The notes under the pieces were generated by a model, which saw nothing but the letters and a program-made list of their open reading frames with translations, was not told the DNA's origin and searched no databases. Below are positions 14,900 through 22,244 of a stretch of DNA of 23,227 nucleotides, piece by piece. The stretch's first letter is position 1, and each line of letters starts with the position of its first letter. The DNA is from Firmicutes bacterium CAG:822 (GTDB taxonomy: Bacteria > Bacillota_I > Bacilli_A > RF39 > UBA660). The stretch covers positions 1 to 23,227 of the forward strand of contig HF990825.1 in assembly GCA_000432855.1 (NCBI GenBank), given 5' to 3'. The translations under genes were made by a program, and so were the position numbers.

Positions 14900-16711
14900 T
14901 TAAAACCTTTTCATTATTCTGTTAATTTCAGACTCGAGTTTAGACTTCATAATACAGTCGGCAAAGCCATCTTGCAAATAATGTAGTTTAATAAACTCCT
15001 TATTATCATTAATCATAACTACTACTGGAGTATTAAAATTTTTATTCGTCTTAAGTTCTTTAAGTACATCTAAAGCACTATATGTAGAAGTCTCATCATC
15101 TAATATTATTAAATCGTACTTAATATTAGAAGCAATTTTTTCTATCGCATCACGGCCAAATAACGAACCACTAACTTCCGCATCGTGATTTTCTAGCCAA
15201 GTTGTAATTTGTGCAAGTTCTTTCGCATCATCGTCAACCACCATAACTTTTTTATTACGATATAAACTTTGCTCATAGCTTTCAAGTTTTTTAGAAATTT
15301 CTGTTTCTTTAGATTCAACAATTTTTTGTTCTAAAACAATACTAACTGTAGTTCCCACATTTTCTTCACTTTTAACCATTAAATTACCACCAAGTAAAGA
15401 AACTAATTTTTTTACCTCTTTTAAGTTTAAAATGTCACCATCACGATTACGTAAATCAATTTCAGATAACGCTTCACTATTTAAGCTTAAAATATTATTA
15501 ACTTCTTCAATACCCATACCTCTACCAGTATCATTAATAGTAATAATTAAACGACATACGCCATATTTAACTATACCATTAACATCCAAATCAATCTCAC
15601 CAGAATCAGTATGTTTTAAAGCATTCTCTAAAATAGAATTAATAGCTTGTTTTATCTTAATAGAATCTCCATAAAGATAACTAGGTATTACACTACTAAT
15701 AGAAAAATTAAATTTAACATCTTTATCTATCTGTTTTTCAAATCTATAACTAATCTCTTTAAAAATATTAAGTGGATTATAACGGCTATCAAAAATTTTT
15801 AACCGTTTTGTTGTCATACTAGAAACATCCAAAGCATCATTAATTAAATAATCAAGTTCATTAGCTGTATTATTGATATACTTAACACCATTTTTAGCCT
15901 CTTCAAAATTGGTATAATCTTGAATTCTTTCACTAATATCAATAATATCCTTAACCGGTTTCTTGATATCTTGAGTCATTCTAAACAAGAAGTTTGATGT
16001 ATCCTGATTAGATTTTTCAATTAATTTTTTGTTTTTATACAACTCTTCCATCATTTGAACATCCGGATTTTCGATTGTAAAATACATCAAAAATGTTACG
16101 AAAACATGAACAGCTGTTGCCAATAACAATCCAGGATTAAAATATTGAATTGCTGAACATACACTACCAAAAACCACAAATACTAAAAGGGGTAAAAATC
16201 TCTTATCTTTAAAATTTTTAGAATTCCATAACACTGAAACACAAGCAATAAATGAAAATAAAATTGTCGCTACATAAATCAAATTTACACTACTACCATA
16301 TGTATAAGCTATATCACCTTCATAATAGAAATAAATTGGTAATGCAGTATCGATTAAAGCAAAGATGATAAAAAGTCCGATGAAAAACCTATGAACCTTT
16401 TTTATCGTTTTATCTTTACGTTTCATTTGTAATGCCACAGTTACAATATATGTACATAAAGTAGTAGCCCAAAGTAATAAGAAGAGTAAATATATCTTAG
16501 CTACACTATAACTTATAAGTGGTATTGTTTGATATAATGGACCCACATAATCCAATATAATCTCAATCACTAGTTCGACGACAGCAATGATAATTAAATA
16601 AGAGTATATTTTATTTTCCGAATTTTTCAATCTTTTTTTACTAAAAAATACTACTACTAACAATAATAAATATACTAATGCTTCAAATAAGAAAAATTTA
16701 CCAGTACTCAT
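14900..16711 (-). CDS. Membrane hybrid histidine-kinase-like protein, phosphoacceptor His replaced by Gln
   Basis: 603 aa. Residues 5-212 contain seven or so hydrophobic helices, a multi-pass membrane sensor with very short loops. A coiled linker then leads to a dimerisation helix whose H-box reads FLFRMTQDIKKPV (241-253). The position of the normally phosphorylated His is Gln247, codon 15971-15973. The ATPase domain looks intact: N-box SILENALKH (Asn363), G1 NDTGRGMG (about 393-400), G2 LLGGNLMVKS. A C-terminal receiver (about 487-603) has the acidic VVDDD, a candidate phosphorylation Asp538 in LIILDDE and Lys589, but the usual Thr/Ser switch position reads VVVMIND. GGGGTGA serves as ribosome binding site. 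Between an acyl ligase and murD. It may sense membrane or wall state without classical autophosphorylation; this is inference. Confidence 0.85.
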   Translation of the reverse strand: MSTGKFFLFEALVYLLLLVVVFFSKKRLKNSENKIYSYLIIIAVVELVIEIILDYVGPLYQTIPLISYSVAKIYLLFLLLWATTLCTYIVTVALQMKRKDKTIKKVHRFFIGLFIIFALIDTALPIYFYYEGDIAYTYGSSVNLIYVATILFSFIACVSVLWNSKNFKDKRFLPLLVFVVFGSVCSAIQYFNPGLLLATAVHVFVTFLMYFTIENPDVQMMEELYKNKKLIEKSNQDTSNFLFRMTQDIKKPVKDIIDISERIQDYTNFEEAKNGVKYINNTANELDYLINDALDVSSMTTKRLKIFDSRYNPLNIFKEISYRFEKQIDKDVKFNFSISSVIPSYLYGDSIKIKQAINSILENALKHTDSGEIDLDVNGIVKYGVCRLIITINDTGRGMGIEEVNNILSLNSEALSEIDLRNRDGDILNLKEVKKLVSLLGGNLMVKSEENVGTTVSIVLEQKIVESKETEISKKLESYEQSLYRNKKVMVVDDDAKELAQITTWLENHDAEVSGSLFGRDAIEKIASNIKYDLIILDDETSTYSALDVLKELKTNKNFNTPVVVMINDNKEFIKLHYLQDGFADCIMKSKLESEINRIMKRF

Positions 16712-16732
16712 TTTGTCACCCCTTTATCTAAC

Positions 16733-18571
16733 CTAATTTGTCAAAGTTTTTTGCTTACCGGTGTTAACCTTTTCTTCGGCCTCAGCTGCCGCCATCTTTT
16801 CAAGCGTTATATAATCAACTTTATCAGCTTTAGTTCTTGGTAATGAATCTACAAATTCAAAACTAACTGGTACTTCATAAGGTTTCAATTGGACAGTATC
16901 GCCATCTTCATTAATTACACTTGGCTTTTCCAAACATTTCTTAATATATTCTACTGTTACCTCATCATGTGGCATTCCATCTTTTAATACCACATACGCT
17001 TTTCCTACATAAAGATTCTTTTCGTCTGGCATTTTAACTACAGCACAGTTTTCCACACCATCAACAGTTCCAATAATATTTTGAACCTTATCACAATATA
17101 CCTTGTTTAAATCAGACATAATATAAAATCTTGATTGACGGCCTGTTAAAGTGAAATAACCATCTTCATCCATATATCCTAAAGTTTCTGTATTAAAATA
17201 AGTTTTACCATCGTGTTCAATCCAAACTTTTTCAGTTAAATCAGGTCTTTTATAATAACCTTTAAATATATGTTTTCCTCTAACACAGAATAAACCTGTT
17301 TCGCCATATCCAAGCTCTTCACCAGTGTCTTTATCCAAGATAATAGCATCAGTTCCAACTAAAGGTCGTCCAACAGTTTCTGGTTTATTTGGTAATCCAT
17401 AAGTTGTTGTACTATTTGCTGATGTTTCAGCGTTACCAGAACCATTACACATAGTCACATCAGAACCATGTCTATTGAAAAATTGTCTCCCAATTTCTGC
17501 ATTTTGTGGTGTCAAGAAATCACCACCCGAAATAAATGTATGAACTGATGATAAATCTTGATCTTCTTTTGTATTTCTTCTAATAAGTTCCAACAAAGCT
17601 GGACTTCCAAATATAATATTTGGATCTTTCTTTAAAAAATAATTGATATTATCAGCTGATAATTCAGGTGCTAATATAGCTTGTCTACCACAAAGTAATG
17701 ACATCAATGTTGAAGTTACAAATCCATAAGGATAACAGAAAGGTACACAAACCAAACATTTTTCACCATGTGTAACTGGAATATTTGCAGAATTTTTTAA
17801 ATAAGTTCCAGAAGCAATAATATTTTCATTAGTTAATAATACTGACTTTGGTAAACCAGTAGTTCCACTAGTAAATAATATTAAAGCATCATCTTTTTTA
17901 CTACCAATAGGATTTATAAAACTCTTATAGTAGTCGCCAACTAATTTCATATCACGGAATGAAATAAACTTAGTATTACCTATCGTATATGAAGAATCAG
18001 TTGCAAAACCTTTCTTATTCAAATCTTCATTATTTAACGTTACAACATATTCTACATTTGTGCCATTAATAATGCGTTGGTTATATTCATTATCTTTGTC
18101 ATAATTAACAAAAACTTTTGATTCGAAAAGATTTAAATAATATTTAATCTCTTCTTCAGCAGCGCCATAATTCAAGAAACTCACAGCTGCTCCAATACGG
18201 TTGGCCGCAAAAAATGTCAAAATTGCTTGATATAGGTTAGGCATTGAACATGAAATAATATCTCCTTTTTTTACACCAAGTTCTTTTAAACCCTTTGATA
18301 ATATTTTAGAATCCTTTATAAGTTCATTATAAGTTGCTGTTAACTCATAACAATTTATTGCTTTTTCCTTTCTATATGGTAAGCTCATTGCTATGACTGC
18401 ATCATAAATACTTAAATCAGGAATAATTGGATGCTTTTTAAAAAAACTAGCATCAGATTCATAAGGTCGATCAATAGAAGTAAATCCCGTCATCTTTTTA
18501 CTTTTTTTTCTATCAATCTTTACTTTATTTACATCTAACAACTTACTGCTTTGTATATTTTCATTGTTCAT
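16733..18571 (-). CDS. AMP-forming acyl-CoA synthetase/ligase family protein
   Basis: 612 aa from ATG 18571. ANL superfamily adenylate-forming enzyme, which activates a carboxylic acid with ATP and usually passes it to CoA. Seen: P-loop LFTSGTTGLPK (about 232-242), the aromatic/substrate motif YGLPNKPETVGRP, the hinge region YMDEDGYFTLTGR, and the C-terminal catalytic Lys in LPRTKADKVDY. The hinge continues QSRFYIMSDLNK rather than the common KD-x-IK, so the C-terminal domain is somewhat divergent. The substrate is likely a fatty or aryl acid but cannot be assigned. The frame opens at GTG 18601, but that lies at or upstream of the transcription start expected from the promoter at 18606-18634; ATG 18571 follows a G-rich ribosome binding site. 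First gene of an operon with the kinase-like protein (21-bp gap) and murD. Confidence 0.88.
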   Translation of the reverse strand: MNNENIQSSKLLDVNKVKIDRKKSKKMTGFTSIDRPYESDASFFKKHPIIPDLSIYDAVIAMSLPYRKEKAINCYELTATYNELIKDSKILSKGLKELGVKKGDIISCSMPNLYQAILTFFAANRIGAAVSFLNYGAAEEEIKYYLNLFESKVFVNYDKDNEYNQRIINGTNVEYVVTLNNEDLNKKGFATDSSYTIGNTKFISFRDMKLVGDYYKSFINPIGSKKDDALILFTSGTTGLPKSVLLTNENIIASGTYLKNSANIPVTHGEKCLVCVPFCYPYGFVTSTLMSLLCGRQAILAPELSADNINYFLKKDPNIIFGSPALLELIRRNTKEDQDLSSVHTFISGGDFLTPQNAEIGRQFFNRHGSDVTMCNGSGNAETSANSTTTYGLPNKPETVGRPLVGTDAIILDKDTGEELGYGETGLFCVRGKHIFKGYYKRPDLTEKVWIEHDGKTYFNTETLGYMDEDGYFTLTGRQSRFYIMSDLNKVYCDKVQNIIGTVDGVENCAVVKMPDEKNLYVGKAYVVLKDGMPHDEVTVEYIKKCLEKPSVINEDGDTVQLKPYEVPVSFEFVDSLPRTKADKVDYITLEKMAAAEAEEKVNTGKQKTLTN

Positions 18572-18605
18572 ATATTTCCCCCCGATCATCATAATATACA
18601 CTTAA

Positions 18606-18634
18606 AATATAACATTTTCCAGCATTTTTGACAA
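18606..18634 (-). promoter_or_regulatory. Promoter of the acyl ligase-kinase-murD operon
   Basis: Minus strand TTGTCA (18629-18634), 17-nt spacer, TATATT (18606-18611); start near 18599. This sets the first codon of the ligase downstream of 18600. Confidence 0.75.
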
Positions 18635-18652
18635 TATATTTATTATGAAAAT

Positions 18653-18680
18653 CAAAAAAAACGAGTATATTTTACCCGTT
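18653..18680 (-). terminator. Terminator after the small membrane protein gene
   Basis: Minus-strand stem AACGGGT/ACTCGTT (one G-U pair; 18674-18680 with 18660-18666) followed by seven T. Confidence 0.75.
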
Positions 18681-18686
18681 CAAACA

Positions 18687-19052
18687 CTATTTATGAAGTA
18701 TTTTGACTTTCTCGCTAACTTCCTTTTTTTGTTTTTTCAAATCTTTTATAATTAAATTGTTCATAAATATTTGATAATTCAAATCACCTATTTTAATTTG
18801 CCTAACGATATAAGGAATCAAAGTACCAATCACGGCACCGCCAATACCAGCAATGGTCAAAGCCCCTAAATCCAACATGTGTGTTCCCATCATTGCTATA
18901 CCAACTGTTATTCCAGCAACTTCACATAAACAAATATGAGATGCCTTAACTGGAATTAACTGTAATTTTTCTTTTTTATCTTCAAATTTATCTGTCCATA
19001 ATTGAACTGATTCTATATTTTGGCTAATTTTATCTAAAGATTTTTCTTGCAT
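18687..19052 (-). CDS. Small two-helix membrane protein, unknown
   Basis: About 121 aa from ATG 19052. A charged amphipathic N-terminal helix (SLDKISQNIESVQLWTDKFEDKKEKL) is followed by two hydrophobic segments, VAGITVGIAMMGTHML and LTIAGIGGAVIGTLIPYIV, joined by a short turn. A second charged helix ends the protein (IIKDLKKQKKEVSEKVKIL). This is a hairpin in the membrane with both soluble helices probably on the cytoplasmic side. The frame is open to 19100, but that extension is a run of Ile/Phe over AT-rich DNA; GGTGAT before ATG 19052 is the best ribosome binding site found, though ATG 19058 or 19064 are possible. It ends in its own terminator. No family recognised. Confidence 0.6.
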   Translation of the reverse strand: MQEKSLDKISQNIESVQLWTDKFEDKKEKLQLIPVKASHICLCEVAGITVGIAMMGTHMLDLGALTIAGIGGAVIGTLIPYIVRQIKIGDLNYQIFMNNLIIKDLKKQKKEVSEKVKILHK

Positions 19053-19137
19053 TTTCATCACCATGTTAAATATTATAAAGATTATTATTATAAAAATCAA
19101 TTATATTTTTTCAATTTCATAAATTTTAAAAAAAGTA

Positions 19138-19166
19138 TTGAAAGAAATTTGTTATTTTGCTATAAT
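19138..19166 (+). promoter_or_regulatory. Promoter of the interrupted tRNA-Met gene
   Basis: TTGAAA (19138-19143), 17-nt spacer, TATAAT (19161-19166) preceded by TGC (extended -10). Start near 19173, seven bases before the tRNA 5' end. A strong promoter now driving only half a tRNA. Confidence 0.85.
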
Positions 19167-19179
19167 GATTTTGTCGCAT

Positions 19180-19219
19180 GGCGAGATAGCTCAGTTGGCT
19201 AGAGCATACGGTTCATACC
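19180..19219 (+). pseudogene. 5' half of a tRNA-Met gene (probable left attachment site)
   Basis: The 40 bases match the acceptor 5' strand (GGCGAGA), a complete D arm (GCTC/GAGC stem) and the 5' anticodon stem and loop TACGG-TTCATAC of an elongator-type tRNA-Met(CAU). After ATACC the sequence no longer matches any tRNA: no variable loop, T arm or CCA follows. It resembles the complete tRNA-Met at 22898-22974 in 36 of 40 positions and shares the last 11 bases (CGGTTCATACC) exactly. The most likely reading is that a mobile element entered at the anticodon loop, leaving this half at its left edge. Confidence 0.8.
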
Positions 19220-19410
19220 TGCTCTGTTAAGACCAGTTTTTTTATTTTATAAAATCAATTTTTTCTTTATTTTACAAGGGTTTGCGAGGATGCAATTTTT
19301 TTTTATAAAAAATTTGTAGTTAAATTTTAGTTAATTTTTTATAAAAAATATTTTTTCTTACTCAAATTTATTCAAACTTACTTATGTTTATTTTAATTTA
19401 TTTAATACAT
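19220..19410. other. Very AT-rich non-coding stretch at the left end of the element
   Basis: About 190 bases, mostly A and T, with no credible gene. The block TTTTTTATAAAAAAT occurs twice (about 19293-19350). Related short words follow: CAAATTTATTCAAACTTACTTATGTTTATTT. Together these might be arm-type recombinase binding sites, but this is only a suggestion. The half tRNA transcript would run into this stretch. Confidence 0.4.
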
Positions 19411-19441
19411 AAAAAAAACAACTCTGTACTAGCAGTTGTTT
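19411..19441 (-). terminator. Terminator after the 63-aa gene
   Basis: Minus-strand stem AAACAACT/AGTTGTTT (19434-19441 with 19416-19423), 10-nt loop, then a T run. It closes the minus-strand genes of the element. Confidence 0.8.
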
Positions 19442-19452
19442 AATAAATAAAA

Positions 19453-19644
19453 TTATAGTCTTGGTAAATTCTCACATTTTCTGGAAATAATTACGTTAAA
19501 AATCTTATTGCTATATTTTTTATGAAGATTATTAATCATCTCTAATTTCTTTTCTATTGTCTTTATATTCTCTATTACTACAATAAAATTAATAATTTTA
19601 ATATCTTCTAAATAATCTTCTATGGAAACTGATCCACGAGCCAT
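19453..19644 (-). CDS. Hypothetical 63-aa protein in the mobile element
   Basis: Not recognised. The protein has a short acidic start (MARGSVSIEDYLEDI), a hydrophobic strand (IINFIVVIENI), a charged helix (KTIEKKLEMINNLHKKY) and ends with IISRKCENLPRL. There is no membrane segment long enough to span. AAAGGTG upstream is a fair ribosome binding site and the gene is followed within about 12 bp by a clear terminator. These two signs are the main reasons to think it is real. Confidence 0.5.
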   Translation of the reverse strand: MARGSVSIEDYLEDIKIINFIVVIENIKTIEKKLEMINNLHKKYSNKIFNVIISRKCENLPRL

Positions 19645-19688
19645 TTTACACCTTTTTAATGAACTAATCTAAAAAACAGGATATGATA

Positions 19689-19849
19689 TTTGCCACCTTA
19701 TTATATACAAAACCTTATTTCATAAGGTTTTTGTCGGTGGCAAAACACTTTTCGCACTTGCGAAAATAACACCATTTTATTATAAAATTGCCACCAGTCA
19801 TTAAATAATCATTGAAATAACTATATAAATGGTGGTGTAAAAATGGTGC
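19689..19849. repeat. Cluster of inverted repeats between element genes, possible origin
   Basis: Non-coding. TTTGCCACC (19689-19697) and its exact complement GGTGGCAAA (19736-19744) flank a hairpin AAAACCTTA/TAAGGTTTT (19709-19717 with 19723-19731). Next comes TTTTCGCA/TGCGAAAA with a 2-base loop (19749-19766). A third TTGCCACC is at 19788-19795. CACCATTT (19770-19777) faces AAATGGTG (19828-19835) and AAATGGTG (19841-19848). The repeated TGCCACC word plus stacked hairpins beside a primase gene resembles a replication or nicking origin. The first hairpin could equally be the terminator of the primase operon. Confidence 0.6.
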
Positions 19850-19851
19850 AT

Positions 19852-20319
19852 TTAACTATTATCTGTATTTGTAGGTCGTTTTAATTCTTTTTCCATATTT
19901 AAGTCATTAGAAGATAATTCATTTTGTATATTTTCAAGTTCCAGTAATTTATTTCGGTAAATTTCATTAACTTGTTTTATCTCATTGATAGCCATATCTA
20001 ATTTATATTTTTTATTTAGATAGTTTCTTTTAACGATATAAGATTCATCTTTCATAGTCGATTCTTTATTGACAGTATAGATATATGCACCGTAATAATT
20101 ATTTTCATTATAATAAATTACACTCATATCATGAGCTTTATTTTTATATTCTAAATTGTAGAATTTTATCTTATCAATGTTGTTATTATCGAGCAGAGTT
20201 ATATCAAATTCTACACCATATTTTACTTTAATATTTTCTAATTTTCTTTTAAATTCTAACTTTAAATCATCTTGTTTTTTAATCTTTTCTTTAATGCTTT
20301 TATCATTATCCGATCTCAA
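19852..20319 (-). CDS. Unknown 155-aa coiled protein in the primase operon
   Basis: Not recognised. A charged helical N-terminal part (KSIKEKIKKQDDLKLEFKRKL) is followed by a beta-rich middle (FDITLLDN, MSVIYYNENNYYGAYIYTV) and a C-terminal coiled coil (KLDMAINEIKQVNEIYRN to LELENIQNEL). The tail is hydrophilic. It overlaps the end of the primase gene by 14 bp. The ribosome binding site GAGGTG (20326-20331) abuts ATG 20325 with no spacing but lies 6 nt from TTG 20319, so TTG is taken as start, with ATG 20325 (two codons longer) as alternative. Translational coupling to the primase and position next to the repeat cluster suggest a replication accessory role; this is inference. Confidence 0.6.
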   Translation of the reverse strand: MRSDNDKSIKEKIKKQDDLKLEFKRKLENIKVKYGVEFDITLLDNNNIDKIKFYNLEYKNKAHDMSVIYYNENNYYGAYIYTVNKESTMKDESYIVKRNYLNKKYKLDMAINEIKQVNEIYRNKLLELENIQNELSSNDLNMEKELKRPTNTDNS

Positions 20320-21277
20320 AATCATCACCTCGCAATTTTTTAGAAATAAGATTATATTGTTCATAAAAATAAGTAAGATTTCTTATTAGAGCTTCTTTAT
20401 TTTCAGTAAGTGCTTTATTAATATCTTTACATTTTCCATCGTCAATAGATTTAATTAATGTGTTATTAAAAGAAGTTATACCGAGTTTATCTAATTCATT
20501 TTTTAGACTATTACCAATTTTTAAACCAGCACTATCATTATCAAGAGCTAGTACAAAAATACCTTTATAATCATATTCTTTTACTAAAGATAGAAAACGA
20601 TTTGTATTATAACCATTAAGACTAATTGTTTTTATTTCAGGAATAATAGTTTCTAAAGATAAGCTATCAATAATACTTTCGGTAACATAGATAACAGAAT
20701 TATCAGTAGAATTTTTTAATAAATCTTCATTAAATAAATATCCTATACCACTAGTTTTATATTTGTTATTAGACGTGGCAGAACGACCAAAATAGCTATG
20801 CTCATTTAATGGGAATATAATGATTTTTCTTTTTGTATCATAGCCAATAAAATATTTATCTTGCAGTCTTTTATCAATGTGGCGAGTATTAGTTAAGTAA
20901 TCGGTATTACAAATATTTTTATGACAATAATAAAAGTATTTACTAAAATCTTTTTCTACATAGTCATCTTCTTTGATAGTAGAAGTAGGAACAACTTTGT
21001 CTAGTTCGTTAAATAATTCAGCAATTTTATTATACTGTTCTCTAAAACTTGTAAGACCATAATGTAACTTAATTAAATCATATATATCATACCTTTCGCC
21101 ACAAGAAAAACATTTACAGATTTGATATTTTGGCGAATAATACATACTAGGGTGTCTATCAGTATGATTAGGATTAAGACAATGAAAGTGTTTTTTTAAA
21201 TTACTCACATTACAGTATAATTGCAAGTATTGTGGTAAGTAACTTTTGAATTTTTTTATTTCTTCTTCATCTATCAT
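20306..21277 (-). CDS. DNA primase of mobile-element type (CHC2 zinc finger plus TOPRIM)
   Basis: 323 aa. N-terminal zinc-binding domain with Cys33, His38, Cys56 and Cys59 (HCLNPNH then CKCFSCG), the CHC2 pattern of DnaG-like primases. The TOPRIM fold carries its conserved Glu200 in VIYVTESIIDSLS and the Asp pair in LALDNDSAGLK (Asp246, Asp248). It should make RNA primers for replication of the element. DnaG itself is about 600 aa with a helicase-binding C-terminal domain; that domain is absent, as is usual for phage and plasmid primases. The start codon overlaps the stop of the coiled-coil gene (ATGA), and its own 3' end overlaps the next gene. This is the best functional anchor for the element. 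Confidence 0.9.
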   Translation of the reverse strand: MIDEEEIKKFKSYLPQYLQLYCNVSNLKKHFHCLNPNHTDRHPSMYYSPKYQICKCFSCGERYDIYDLIKLHYGLTSFREQYNKIAELFNELDKVVPTSTIKEDDYVEKDFSKYFYYCHKNICNTDYLTNTRHIDKRLQDKYFIGYDTKRKIIIFPLNEHSYFGRSATSNNKYKTSGIGYLFNEDLLKNSTDNSVIYVTESIIDSLSLETIIPEIKTISLNGYNTNRFLSLVKEYDYKGIFVLALDNDSAGLKIGNSLKNELDKLGITSFNNTLIKSIDDGKCKDINKALTENKEALIRNLTYFYEQYNLISKKLRGDDFEIG

Positions 21278-21513
21278 TTTTTATCTTTGAAGATAGAATT
21301 AATTACAGTAATAAAATCTTGATTAGAAGTAATTTTAACTTCATACATGAGTTTTAAAAGGGAATCTTTTTCTTTCTCTTGTTTAATTTTTAACTTGTTA
21401 TTTTCTTTTTCCAAGTCTTTTAGTTTTTGAAAGAGCAAATTTCTTTCTAACTCATAATCAGAAAGTTTGTTAGTAATTGCTTGAAACTCTGTAATTATTT
21501 TATCCGTATTCAT
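21274..21513 (-). CDS. Small coiled-coil protein in the primase operon
   Basis: 79 aa, almost wholly a heptad-like helix: ELERNLLFQKLKDLEKENNKLKIKQEKEKDSLL (in part) with Leu and Lys/Glu spacing typical of a coiled coil. A short globular end follows (SNQDFITVINSIFKDKK). The start overlaps the stop of the preceding 147-aa gene by 4 bp (ATGA), and the stop overlaps the primase start in the same way. Such tight coupling implies joint translation. Not assigned to a family; a structural or adaptor role for the primase is possible. Confidence 0.7.
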   Translation of the reverse strand: MNTDKIITEFQAITNKLSDYELERNLLFQKLKDLEKENNKLKIKQEKEKDSLLKLMYEVKITSNQDFITVINSIFKDKK

Positions 21514-21953
21514 AGCTCAAAATCCTCTTGTTTTTCTAGTATGTCTTTCATTGCTAAATCTAATCCATGTCTTAAATTTTTATTAGTTTGTAAATCTTTT
21601 TCAGTAATATGAAGTGCCTTTAAAGTATCCTCATAATCTTCTGTATATGAAAACTCGTGATTATTAAGTTCACAAAAAAACATATCATATATAAACCCTG
21701 TACCAGTTTTATCTTTATTTATTTCTTCTTTTAATTCACACCAATGTTTTATATTCATTTGATCCCAGTCTTTCATTTTGTCTTTAGGTATGTAGAAATT
21801 ATTACCAATATAAAGGACTTTATCTCGATCGGTTTCTTTAAAACCTAATTTTTTAAGACTATCTTTTAATTGGTAGTCATCAAATGCGAAAATAAGAGGA
21901 AACGAATCACGTTCTTTCTTTTGACGTTTCATTAATTCTTTATATTTATTCAT
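21510..21953 (-). CDS. Conserved mobile-element protein, 147 aa, function unknown
   Basis: The opening MNKYKELMKRQKKERDSFPLIFAFDDYQLKDSLKKLGF (in part) and the later NNFYIPKDKM and FIYDMFFCELNNHEFSYTEDYEDTLKALHI resemble a family of small proteins I associate with Firmicutes plasmids and integrative elements, in which N-x-Y-x-[DE]-L is followed by FAFxxxQ and ends in a helix near H[EN]-[FY]-x-[YI]-[TS]. I believe these are annotated as a domain of unknown function (possibly DUF7659), but cannot verify that here. No catalytic motif is evident. AAAGGAG with 8-nt spacing precedes ATG 21953. It is the first intact gene of the overlapping operon leading to the primase. Confidence 0.7.
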   Translation of the reverse strand: MNKYKELMKRQKKERDSFPLIFAFDDYQLKDSLKKLGFKETDRDKVLYIGNNFYIPKDKMKDWDQMNIKHWCELKEEINKDKTGTGFIYDMFFCELNNHEFSYTEDYEDTLKALHITEKDLQTNKNLRHGLDLAMKDILEKQEDFEL

Positions 21954-21968
21954 TTATCAAAACTCCTT

Positions 21969-22244
21969 TCAATTTATTTCATAGTCGTTATTTTTAGAGG
22001 AATAATTTTTTAATAACCCAAAATTATCTTCTTGAATAATTTTATCCATATCTTTATAATAAATTTCTTGTAGTTCTTCTAAAGTTATGTACTTATTGAT
22101 ATAGACAGACTCTGTAATATTTTTAGCTAAAAACATAGGGTTTACAAAGGCTGAATTGAATTTATAACACAAATTAATTAGTGTATCTATGTCTTTAGAT
22201 GGTAAATCCTGTTTTGCCCCCATAATCCCAAGATAAAAACCCAT
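21969..22244 (-). CDS. Fragment of an unknown element gene, 5' end probably lost
   Basis: 91 codons from ATG 22244: MGFYLGIMGAKQDLPSKD then TLINLCYKFNSAFVNPMF and a Glu/Lys-rich helical end (YITLEELQEIYYKDMDKII). It ends 15 bp before the 147-aa gene, as an operon member would. The candidate start ATGs (22244, 22223) have no ribosome binding site: the bases before 22244 belong, in antisense, to the recombinase fragment. The true gene was probably longer and cut at about 22222-22245. No family recognised. Confidence 0.5.
   Translation of the reverse strand: MGFYLGIMGAKQDLPSKDIDTLINLCYKFNSAFVNPMFLAKNITESVYINKYITLEELQEIYYKDMDKIIQEDNFGLLKNYSSKNNDYEIN

Noticed and set aside
19180..19260. Left tRNA-Met copy as a full tRNA with divergent 3' half
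   Set aside because: After the anticodon loop there is no sequence pairing with the 5' anticodon stem (TACGG), no TTCGAAT T loop and no CCA end.
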